Translations under genes and position numbers: made by a program
In this document: one piece after another, positions 1-5,392 of the stretch
Position numbering within the stretch: position 1 is the stretch's first letter
How the letters are laid out: the number at the start of each line of letters is the position of its first letter
Notes under the pieces: generated by a model
Database searches by the model: none
The model's input: the letters and a program-made list of their open reading frames with translations, nothing else
Told to the model about the DNA's origin: nothing
Assembly: GCA_900757235.1 (NCBI GenBank)
Contig: CAAENB010000093.1
Span: 1 to 6,898 of the forward strand
Direction of reading: 5' to 3'
Length of the DNA: 6,898 bases
DNA from: an uncultured Collinsella sp.
GTDB lineage: Bacteria > Actinomycetota > Coriobacteriia > Coriobacteriales > Coriobacteriaceae

Positions 1-1
1 C

Positions 2-847
2 GAAAAGACCGCTGGCGGCAAGGGCCTCAACGTGAGCCGCGTGCTGCTGCAGTTGGGCGACGATGTGCTCGCGACCGGTCTGCTCGGCGGCCACATGGGT
101 GCCTATATGGCCGAGCTTATGGATGCCGACGGCGTCAAGAACGACTTTGTACCCATCGCCGGTGAGACGCGCATTTGCCTGAATATTCTGCACGAGGGTA
201 ATCAGACCGAGCTGCTGGAGAGCGGCCCGCAGATCGCCCCGGCCGAGCTCGAGGCCTTTACGGCCAAGTTCGCCGAGCTTGCAGCGAAGGCGGACGTTGT
301 GACGCTTTCGGGCTCGCTGCCTCGTGGCGTCGATGCCGGCTACTATGCTGAGCTCGTCAAGATCGCCGAGGAGGCGGGCGCCAAGGTGCTGCTCGACACC
401 TCGGGTGCATCGCTGGAGGCCGCGCTGGAGTCCGACGCTAAGCCTGAGCTCGTAAAGCCCAACCTAACCGAGATTAACGGCCTGCTGGGTACGTCCTTTA
501 CGACCGATGATGTCGATGCCCTGCGCGAGGCGCTTGCCGCCGATGACCGTTTTGCCGGTATCCCCTGGGTTGTCGTTTCGATGGGCGCTGCCGGTTCGGT
601 GGGCTTCCATGAGGGCCGCGCGTTCCGCGCCAAGACGCCCGCGATTGCGGCTGTGAACGCGACGGGTTCCGGCGACTCGACCATCGCCGGCTTTGCGCAT
701 GCCATTGCTGCTGGTGCCGACGACGTCACGGTGCTCAAGACCGCCAATACCTGCGGCAAGCTCAACGCCATGGATCCCAAGACCGGCCACCTGGTCATGG
801 ACCGTTGGGACGAGGTCTACAATTGCGTTGAGGTCGTAGAGCTGTAG
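2..847 (+). CDS. lacC: Tagatose-6-phosphate kinase (LacC-like, PfkB family), 5'-truncated by window edge
   Basis: Cytoplasmic sugar-phosphate kinase expected to phosphorylate D-tagatose 6-phosphate to the 1,6-bisphosphate with ATP. The frame is open from base 2, giving 281 residues, and about 35 N-terminal residues should lie upstream, since LacC proteins are about 310 residues long. The first PfkB signature AGGKGLNVSRVL lies at the very start. GETRICLNILHEGNQTELLE and SGSLPRGVDAGYYAE follow, then the second PfkB signature NATGSGDSTIAG, with the predicted catalytic Asp encoded at 674-676. From memory, GETRxCxxILHEGxQTE, KxANTxGxLNA and the ending D-(E/D)-(V/L)-(Y/F)-N-x-(I/V)-EV match staphylococcal LacC better than FruK, whose equivalent segments differ. 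1-Phosphofructokinase is the main alternative and some members are promiscuous. The GTG at 32 falls inside signature 1 and is not a start. The gene converges on galT, and its own operon partners lie to the left, outside the window. Confidence 0.8.
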   Translation, partial: EKTAGGKGLNVSRVLLQLGDDVLATGLLGGHMGAYMAELMDADGVKNDFVPIAGETRICLNILHEGNQTELLESGPQIAPAELEAFTAKFAELAAKADVVTLSGSLPRGVDAGYYAELVKIAEEAGAKVLLDTSGASLEAALESDAKPELVKPNLTEINGLLGTSFTTDDVDALREALAADDRFAGIPWVVVSMGAAGSVGFHEGRAFRAKTPAIAAVNATGSGDSTIAGFAHAIAAGADDVTVLKTANTCGKLNAMDPKTGHLVMDRWDEVYNCVEVVEL

Positions 848-848
848 A

Positions 849-876
849 GTTACGGCGTTTTACCAAACGCCGTAAC
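849..876 (+). terminator. Perfect 12-bp hairpin just after the lacC stop, no T-tract
   Basis: GTTACGGCGTTT (849-860) and AAACGCCGTAAC (865-876) pair perfectly around a TACC loop, starting one base after the lacC stop codon. The downstream sequence CAGCCGACG has no T-run, so this is not a canonical intrinsic terminator. It may protect the mRNA 3' end, or terminate together with the next hairpin. Confidence 0.5.
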
Positions 877-924
877 CAGCCGACGCTGCGCAGGCCGCAT
901 TTGGACAATCTGACGTTCAACTTC

Positions 925-960
925 AAGGGCGCGACCAGAAGGTCAGCGCCCTTTCGTTTC
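925..960 (+). terminator. Likely intrinsic terminator for the lacC transcript
   Basis: AAGGGCGCGACC (925-936) pairs with GGTCAGCGCCCTT (941-953) around an AGAA tetraloop, giving 12 pairs with one bulged A at 945. It is followed by the T-rich but interrupted TTTCGTTTC. The orientation fits transcription arriving from lacC. The T-tract is weak on the other strand. Confidence 0.65.
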
Positions 961-979
961 ACGTCCCCAATGACTACAC

Positions 980-1022
980 TCAAAAACGGCGCCCGTCGGC
1001 GATGTTGCCGGCGGGCGCCGTT
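980..1022 (-). terminator. Intrinsic terminator for the galK-galT operon
   Basis: AACGGCGCCCGTCGGC (985-1000) pairs with GCCGGCGGGCGCCGTT (1007-1022): 16 pairs with a single G-T wobble and a 6-base loop. Read on the - strand the stem runs directly into TTTTTGAG, the canonical stem-plus-T-run form. It lies about 47 bases past the galT stop, so it should end the galK-galT message. The T-run faces only this direction. Confidence 0.85.
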
Positions 1023-1068
1023 GTCTTGCAGGCGGAATGATCTGTTTTCCTCCGTCCCCAAGGGATCA

Positions 1069-2697
1069 TTACAGCGAGTCGATAAAGCGCTGCTGGGCGG
1101 CGCGGCCGGCTTCGTCCCACTTAAAGACGCCGGCGTTGTCGAGCACGTGGCCAAACACCACGCCGACCTCCTCGTGCAGGATGTCGATGGCGTTGTCCGC
1201 CGTAAGCTCGTCGGCGCGGCGAGCAAAAACGTCCTCGGCCCATGCGGCGTGGCTGCGGCAAAGGTCATCGCCCTCGAGCGCGTTGGCAAGGTCGTAGCTG
1301 GCATCGGCTTTGGCCGCTAGCAGGTGCTCGCGGACAGCACCGAGCTCGGGAACCAGGCGCGGCGGCAGGATGGCCAGGCCCATGACCTCGATCAGGCCGA
1401 TGTTCTCCTTCTTGATATGGTGATACTCGGCATGCGGGTGGAAAACGCCCAGCGGATGCTCGTCGGTCGTGATGTTGCAGCGAAGCGCCAGGTAGGCCTC
1501 GTAGATCTCACCGCCGGCGTTGCCGCGGGAGTCTACGCGGCGAATGACGGGCGTCACGGTGTTGTGCGCCACGCCGTCGGCTGTGCGCGCGATGACGCCA
1601 ACCGACTCATCGGTCCACTCGCGCCAGGCGAGGATAATCTTCTCGGCAGCGTCGAGCAGCTGGGTGCGGTCGTGCGAGCGCAGGCGCAGCACCGAAAGCG
1701 GCCACTGCAGCACGGCTCCCGTAACGCCGTCAAAGCCAGGCACGCTAAACTGCGAAACCTCGGCGGCGTGCATCATGGGGAACTCGTGCGCGCCGCCCTG
1801 GAAGTGGTCGTGCGAAAGAATCGAGCCGCCCACGATGGGCAGGTCGGCGTTGGAGCCAATGAAGTAGTGCGGGAACAGGTCGACAAAGTCGAGCAGGCAG
1901 GTCAGACCCTTGCGGTCCACGTGCATCGGGCGATGCTCGGAGCTCATCGTGATGCAGTGCTCGTTAAAATACGCATACGGGCTGTACTGGAAGCCCCAGC
2001 GCTCGCCGTCGAGCTGGATGGGGATAACGCGCAGATTCTGGCGGGCGGGGTGAGCACCGTCGTCGGCTGCGGCGGAGCGTCCGGGATAGCCCTCGTTTTC
2101 GATGCAGAGCTGGCAGGCGGGGTACTTTTCGCCCGTGTTCTTGGCTGCACCTGCCGCGGCGATATCGCGCGGGTCCTTTTCGGGCTTTGACAGGTTGATG
2201 GTGATCTCCAGGTCACCCCAGTTGGTGGGGGTGCTCCATTTGATGTTGCGCGCGATGGCGGCGCGGCGCACGTAGCCGGCGTCGCAGCACAGGCCGTAGA
2301 ACCAGTCGGTCGCGGCGCGGGGCTCGTTGACGCCCATGCGTCCGCTGAACTCCTCGTTTACAATCGAAGGCCTCGGCATCAGCGCGCCCATGATGCGCAT
2401 GGCGATGCGGTCGCGGCCCGACGCCGTGTCCTCGACAGCACCATTGGCAACGGCGGCCTCGGCAAGCGCGGCAAGCGTGCCTTCAAGGTCAAAGTCGGGC
2501 AGGGTATCGGGATGCAAGAGCGAAATCTTCTCGGTCTTGAGTGCCCAAGCCATGTCGAGTGCCGGGCCCGTAGCACCGATGCACTCGAGAACGGTGTTGT
2601 AGGCCCAGATGCGATCGTCCTGACCGACCATGGATCGATGGATGGCGTACTCGATCAGGCTCTGCGCAGCCTCGCGCACATCAGTCATTACAGCCAT
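1069..2697 (-). CDS. galT: Galactose-1-phosphate uridylyltransferase, class II (GalT)
   Basis: Transfers UMP from UDP-glucose to galactose-1-phosphate, giving UDP-galactose and glucose-1-phosphate. This is the second Leloir step and is cytoplasmic. At 542 residues it is somewhat longer than the roughly 490-510 of typical class II enzymes. Features seen include KWSTPTNWGDLEITINLSKP (about 153-172), YPACQLCIENEGYPGR (192-207), QYSPYAYFNEHC (237-248), and the active-site motif LSHDHFQGG (294-302). The second His of H-x-H-x-Q (H298) is the predicted uridylylated nucleophile, by analogy with HPHGQ of class I enzymes. GVFHPHAEYHHIKKENIGLIEVMGLAILPPRL spans roughly 417-448. The chosen ATG at 2697 overlaps galK by 10 bases and has AAGGGGG ten bases upstream. 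An in-frame ATG at 2688 forms a TAATG junction with the galK stop and would give 539 residues. Either way it is translationally coupled to galK. The presence of a Firmicutes-type class II enzyme in such G+C-rich DNA is notable. Confidence 0.93.
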   Translation of the reverse strand: MAVMTDVREAAQSLIEYAIHRSMVGQDDRIWAYNTVLECIGATGPALDMAWALKTEKISLLHPDTLPDFDLEGTLAALAEAAVANGAVEDTASGRDRIAMRIMGALMPRPSIVNEEFSGRMGVNEPRAATDWFYGLCCDAGYVRRAAIARNIKWSTPTNWGDLEITINLSKPEKDPRDIAAAGAAKNTGEKYPACQLCIENEGYPGRSAAADDGAHPARQNLRVIPIQLDGERWGFQYSPYAYFNEHCITMSSEHRPMHVDRKGLTCLLDFVDLFPHYFIGSNADLPIVGGSILSHDHFQGGAHEFPMMHAAEVSQFSVPGFDGVTGAVLQWPLSVLRLRSHDRTQLLDAAEKIILAWREWTDESVGVIARTADGVAHNTVTPVIRRVDSRGNAGGEIYEAYLALRCNITTDEHPLGVFHPHAEYHHIKKENIGLIEVMGLAILPPRLVPELGAVREHLLAAKADASYDLANALEGDDLCRSHAAWAEDVFARRADELTADNAIDILHEEVGVVFGHVLDNAGVFKWDEAGRAAQQRFIDSL

Positions 2698-3893
2698 GCC
2701 GCGTAAGCCCCCTTGTCAGAGATGGCGTAGTGGCGGGCAGAGCCCTCGCCCAGCCAGCCGTTCATCTTGGTAATGAAGGTGTCGACCAGGTCGAGCGGCA
2801 CGAAGGCCTGAATGGTGCCGCCAAAGCCGCCGCCGTGGATACGAACGGCGCCGCGGCCGTCGAGCACGTGCTCGGCCAGCGCCAGGGCATACATGGAAGG
2901 CTGCTCGGAACCCAGTTTGGCAACAACGTTCTGCAGGTACATGGCGGAGCTGGCGCCGGACTCGCGCGTCAGGACCAGGAACTGGTCAATGTCGCCGGCG
3001 TTGAGCGCTGCCCAGCGCTTGTCGACCAGGCCGTTCTCGTACCAGTAGTGAACGGCGCGCAGGCAGGCGCGGTCGCCCAGCTTGGCGCGCAGCTCGGGGA
3101 GCTTGGCGTCAAAATCCGCCACGTTTACCTCGCACAGGCGTGCCTTGCCAAACTCGGCAGCGACGTCTTGCATCTCGCGCGGAACGGCGGCGTAGTCATC
3201 GGTGGCTGCCACGTGGTCGGCGCCGACCTTAACGAGCACGAGCGCATAGCCGTGATCCTCAAAGTTGAGCTCGAGCTTTTGGGTCTTAGGCTGAGCCTGA
3301 TCCTCAAAGTCCATGTAGGCGAGGCCGCCCAGGCACACGGCGGCTTGGTCCATCAGACCGCAGGGCTTGCCGTAGTAGTTGTTCTCGGTGCGCTGGCTCA
3401 TCTGAGCGAGCGTGACGGGTTCAATGGCGGGCGCGCCCCAGAGCGTCTCCATGGCACGGCCGTATGCGGCCTCGACGGCGGCAGAGCTGGAAAGGCCGCC
3501 GCCCGAAGGGACGGAGCAGGTAAAGGCAAAGTCGAAGCCGTGGGGCTCAACGCCAAGGGCTGCAATCTCGTGCGCCATGCCGCGCACGAGGCTCGCGGAC
3601 GTGCCCTTCTCGGACTCTTGAACGTCTAGCGTGTCGAGCGCGATCTCAAACGTGGGATAGCCCTCGTCGGCGACGCGGACCTTGTTGGAGTCGGTTGCCA
3701 CGGCGATGCCGTCAACGGCGACATCGAGCGAGCCGGCGATAACGCGGCCACCCTCGTGGTCGGTGTGGTTGCCGCTGATCTCGGAACGGCCGGGCGCGTG
3801 CACGTAGAGCACCTGGCGGTCGCCGATGGGGCCAAACTCCTCCTCGAACAGCTTGGTGAGCGTGGCGAATGTCTTTTCATCGGGGGTGGTCAT
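2688..3893 (-). CDS. galK: Galactokinase (GHMP kinase family)
   Basis: Phosphorylates alpha-D-galactose to galactose-1-phosphate with ATP, the entry step of the Leloir pathway. It is 401 residues, close to the usual 380-400. All three GHMP/galactokinase blocks are visible. The N-terminal sugar motif is APGRSEISGNHTDHEGG (about 33-49). The ATP-binding loop is CSVPSGGGLSSSAAVE (126-141). The C-terminal block is RIHGGGFGGTIQAFV (351-365). LMDQAAVCLGG places the predicted catalytic Asp at D182, with R36 as its usual partner. One oddity is that the typical GxHTDY sugar motif has Glu before HTD, but here it is Asn42 (GNHTD) and the following residue is His rather than Tyr. I recall this N-variant from other gut anaerobes' annotated galactokinases. 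The start at 3893 is supported by AAGGAAAGGA five bases upstream. It is the first gene of galK-galT, divergent from the LacI-family gene. The neighbouring galT supports galactose as the substrate. Confidence 0.92.
   Translation of the reverse strand: MTTPDEKTFATLTKLFEEEFGPIGDRQVLYVHAPGRSEISGNHTDHEGGRVIAGSLDVAVDGIAVATDSNKVRVADEGYPTFEIALDTLDVQESEKGTSASLVRGMAHEIAALGVEPHGFDFAFTCSVPSGGGLSSSAAVEAAYGRAMETLWGAPAIEPVTLAQMSQRTENNYYGKPCGLMDQAAVCLGGLAYMDFEDQAQPKTQKLELNFEDHGYALVLVKVGADHVAATDDYAAVPREMQDVAAEFGKARLCEVNVADFDAKLPELRAKLGDRACLRAVHYWYENGLVDKRWAALNAGDIDQFLVLTRESGASSAMYLQNVVAKLGSEQPSMYALALAEHVLDGRGAVRIHGGGFGGTIQAFVPLDLVDTFITKMNGWLGEGSARHYAISDKGAYAAWL
2708..2714 (-). promoter_or_regulatory. Shine-Dalgarno sequence for galT inside the galK 3' end
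   Basis: On the - strand AAGGGGG lies 10 bases before the ATG at 2697 and 19 bases before the alternative ATG at 2688. The spacing favours the upstream start, although coupling through the TAATG stop-start junction could still make 2688 usable. It sits within galK codons. Confidence 0.55.
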
Positions 3894-3937
3894 GAGGGTC
3901 CTTTCCTTGGCGCATACTGACGAGTTTTCCGTCGTAG

Positions 3938-3951
3938 TGAGTACGTTAACA
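3938..3951 (+). promoter_or_regulatory. Operator-like site O1 (TGAGTACGTTAACA)
   Basis: Exact copy of the 14-mer that recurs three times in this gap. It is an imperfect palindrome (10 of 14 positions symmetric) centred on a CG step, the usual centre of LacI-family operators. It lies 45 bases upstream of the galK start codon, so it is probably within the leader or the promoter-proximal region. Confidence 0.7.
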
Positions 3952-3962
3952 ATCTGAAGCGG

Positions 3963-3996
3963 CGTAAACTCAGCATCTACGATGCTGCACGTTACG
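3963..3996. repeat. Dyad / potential leader hairpin between O1 and O2
   Basis: CAGCATC-TAC-GATGCTG (3971-3987) is a perfect 7-bp inverted repeat with a 3-base centre. It is extended outward by CGTAA (3963-3967) and TTACG (3992-3996) after a small internal loop. It is either a protein-binding dyad distinct from the operators or a stem-loop in the 5' leader of the galK message. There is no T-run, so a plain terminator is unlikely. Confidence 0.5.
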
Positions 3997-4001
3997 GGCT
4001 A

Positions 4002-4015
4002 TGTTAACGTACTCA
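4002..4015 (-). promoter_or_regulatory. Operator-like site O2, inverted copy
   Basis: The + strand reads TGTTAACGTACTCA, the exact reverse complement of O1. Its centre is 64 bp from O1 and 123 bp from O3. A weak galK-directed promoter (-35 GTGACA at 4033-4028, 16-base spacer, -10 TACGTT at 4011-4006, both read on the - strand) would place O2 directly over the -10 element. Confidence 0.7.
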
Positions 4016-4069
4016 TAACACATCGCTTGTCACTTTTTGAGAATCTGGTAATCGGTAGAAATTCAGCCG

Positions 4070-4098
4070 TGAACGGTACTGCCGTATGGACTTATAAA
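4070..4098 (+). promoter_or_regulatory. Candidate promoter of the LacI-family gene
   Basis: -10 TATAAA (4093-4098, 5 of 6 consensus bases) has a 17-base spacer to a poor -35, TGAACG (4070-4075). The predicted start is near 4105, leaving O3 (4125-4138) just downstream, a position suited to autorepression. The -35 matches only half of the consensus. Confidence 0.35.
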
Positions 4099-4119
4099 GC
4101 AGAAGAGTTGCGGATTGAA
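4091..4119 (-). promoter_or_regulatory. Candidate distal galK promoter overlapping the repressor promoter
   Basis: On the - strand, -10 TATAAG (4096-4091) lies 17 bases from TTCAAT (4119-4114). Its -10 shares bases with the opposing TATAAA, so polymerase could occupy only one promoter at a time. Transcription from here would give galK a leader of about 190 bases passing through O2, the dyad and O1. The alternative is the weak promoter under O2. Confidence 0.3.
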
Positions 4120-4124
4120 AAAGT

Positions 4125-4138
4125 AGAGTACGTTAACA
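4125..4138 (+). promoter_or_regulatory. Operator-like site O3 (AGAGTACGTTAACA)
   Basis: Third copy of the 14-mer, with one mismatch at its first base, in the same orientation as O1. It lies 94 bases before the repressor's GTG start and downstream of the candidate repressor promoter, so it is the probable autoregulatory site. It could also pair with O1 or O2 through a DNA loop. Confidence 0.65.
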
Positions 4139-4231
4139 TGCGTCCGACGATAGCGGGCCTCGGCGCGGGGTGTATTTCTGCCCGGGCCGGCATGCACGCT
4201 ATTCAGATCTCGCAAGGGTGAAGGTGATCCT

Positions 4232-5263
4232 GTGGCAAGGCGCCCGTCCAACGATACAGGTACGCGTCCGGTCTCCATGGCCGACGTCGCCCGCGCTGCT
4301 GGCGTTTCGCAGCAGACGGTTTCGCGCGTCGCCAACGGCCTCCCTAACGTCAACGAGCAGACGCGCCAGCGCGTGCAGGCCGCTATGCAAGAGCTCGGCT
4401 TTCGTCCGAGTTATGCCGGTCGCTCGCTGCGCGACGGCCGCTACCATTCGGTCGGTCTGTGCGTCAACGATGTCACCAAGTTTGGCAACCTCTCAATGAT
4501 CGACGGGATCGCCAGCGCTGCTCGCGAGCATAATTGCGCCATCACGCTGGTCGAGATGTCCAAGACCGAGGAGTTTTCGCTTGCCGAGGCCACGCGTCGT
4601 ATGGCTGCGCTGCCCGTGGACGGCATCATTATCGGCATGAGTCGCATGGCGCCCGATTTTGAGACGTTTGATCCACTGCCGGGCATTGGCACGGTCATCG
4701 TTACCATGTATGCGCATCCGCGCGTGACCACAGTCGATTCCGACCATTACGGCTGCTCGCTGTTGCTTATGGACCATCTGTTTGAGCTGGGGCACGAGCA
4801 GATTCGCTATATTGGCGGCCCGTCGTTCTCGGTCGACGAGCAATTTCGTCGCGCCGGTTGGCAGGATGCGCTCGAGCGTAAACACATCGAGCCGGCAGAG
4901 CCGCTCGAGGGCGATTGGTCTGCCAACAGCGGTTACGAGGCCGGCAGGTACCTGGCTGAGCACGACCGCACCATGACGGCGATCTATGCGGCAAACGACC
5001 AGATGGCAAACGGTGCCATCGCCGCGCTGCGCGACAGCGGCTTGCGCGTGCCCGAGGACGTGAGCGTGGTGGGCGTCGATGATTCGCTCGATGATTTTGT
5101 AGCACACAACGAGCTCACGACCGTGCGATTCGATCTACATCAGCGCGGGCGCGAGGTATTCGAGCATGCGGTTCCCGAGGCGGGTGCGGCGGACAAAACC
5201 GTTGCCATTCGTATTCCCGGCCAGCTTATCGTTCGACATAGTACGGCGGCACCGCGCGCATAG
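4232..5263 (+). CDS. LacI-family transcriptional regulator, probable galK-galT repressor
   Basis: Sugar-responsive DNA-binding protein of 343 residues, the normal family length. The helix-turn-helix is classic: VSMADVARAAGVSQQTVSRV (about 14-33), followed by ANGLPNVNEQTRQRV and FRPSYAGRSLRDGR. The hinge-helix Leu (L67) matches the residue that intercalates at the central CG of operators in this family. The periplasmic-binding-protein-like effector domain follows, with LGHEQIRYIGGP, FRRAGWQDAL, AIYAANDQMANGAIAALRDSGLRVPEDVSVVGVDDS and the late LTTVRFD segment. I chose the GTG start at 4232, preceded by AAGGTGA with a 4-base gap. The next Met lies inside the helix-turn-helix. Divergent transcription from galK and the shared 14-bp sites suggest it represses galK-galT and itself. 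The inducer is not readable from the sequence; galactose or a derivative is the inference. No strong terminator follows. Confidence 0.9.
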   Translation: MARRPSNDTGTRPVSMADVARAAGVSQQTVSRVANGLPNVNEQTRQRVQAAMQELGFRPSYAGRSLRDGRYHSVGLCVNDVTKFGNLSMIDGIASAAREHNCAITLVEMSKTEEFSLAEATRRMAALPVDGIIIGMSRMAPDFETFDPLPGIGTVIVTMYAHPRVTTVDSDHYGCSLLLMDHLFELGHEQIRYIGGPSFSVDEQFRRAGWQDALERKHIEPAEPLEGDWSANSGYEAGRYLAEHDRTMTAIYAANDQMANGAIAALRDSGLRVPEDVSVVGVDDSLDDFVAHNELTTVRFDLHQRGREVFEHAVPEAGAADKTVAIRIPGQLIVRHSTAAPRA

Positions 5264-5346
5264 TTTGTGCTGATAAACGGCGAATTATCGCATTTCAATA
5301 ACAATCGGTAAGGATACCGGCAGATAGCTGTTGGGATGCAGCCGAG

Positions 5347-5355
5347 TGCTATGAT
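5347..5355 (+). promoter_or_regulatory. Extended -10 promoter of the flavodiiron protein gene
   Basis: TGCTATGAT is a TGn extended -10 with the -10 hexamer TATGAT (5350-5355, 5 of 6). The sequence at -35 is poor (CTGTTG at a 16-base spacer), as is common for extended -10 promoters. The start should be near 5362, giving a leader of about 31 bases. The remainder of the 5264-5392 gap shows only short weak stems and no convincing terminator for the repressor gene. Confidence 0.6.
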
Positions 5356-5376
5356 AGACGGGCTCTTTTGTCTATC
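5353..5376. repeat. 7-bp inverted repeat across the flavodiiron transcription start
   Basis: GATAGAC (5353-5359) and GTCTATC (5370-5376) are a perfect inverted repeat with a 10-base spacer. It begins in the -10 hexamer, spans the predicted start and ends just before the Shine-Dalgarno sequence. That is the position of a repressor operator. A short leader hairpin is the alternative. Confidence 0.45.
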
Positions 5377-5377
5377 T

Positions 5378-5383
5378 AGGAGG
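5378..5383 (+). promoter_or_regulatory. Shine-Dalgarno sequence fixing the flavodiiron start
   Basis: AGGAGG is a full consensus site 9 bases before the ATG at 5393. It rules out the in-frame ATG at 5336, which lies upstream of the predicted promoter -10 and would add 19 residues unlike the family's N-terminus. Confidence 0.85.
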
Positions 5384-5392
5384 CTTTGCCTG

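Larger units (their letters stand above)
3894..4231. promoter_or_regulatory. Divergent galK / lacI-family control region
   Basis: This 338-bp gap separates divergent galK and the repressor gene. It is visibly more A+T-rich than the coding DNA. It contains three operator-like 14-mers (3938-3951, 4002-4015, 4125-4138), a dyad at 3963-3996, and overlapping candidate -10 elements at 4091-4098, each described separately. Short open frames crossing it have no recognisable product or ribosome-binding site and I do not call them. Confidence 0.85.

Noticed and set aside
1036..1070. AATGATC...GATCATT inverted repeat at the end of galT
   Set aside because: Only 7 bp with a 21-base loop and no T-run; likely chance beside a much stronger terminator.
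1324..2190. 288-codon open frame antisense to galT
   Set aside because: Same G/C-bias artefact; the real GalT motifs are on the other strand.
2730..3629. 299-codon open frame antisense to galK
   Set aside because: Composition-driven shadow of galK, with no protein-family features.
3982..4353. Short open frames in the divergent gap (79 codons on +, 96 codons on -)
   Set aside because: They overlap the operators and the repressor's start, lack ribosome-binding sites and show no family resemblance.
5272..5315. Weak stems (GATAA/TTATC and CGGTA/TACCG) after the repressor gene
   Set aside because: Five-bp stems without T-tracts are too weak to call a terminator.
5336..5392. Upstream in-frame ATG extending the flavodiiron protein by 19 residues
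   Set aside because: It lies upstream of the predicted promoter -10 and has no ribosome-binding site, whereas ATG 5393 follows AGGAGG at 9 bases.
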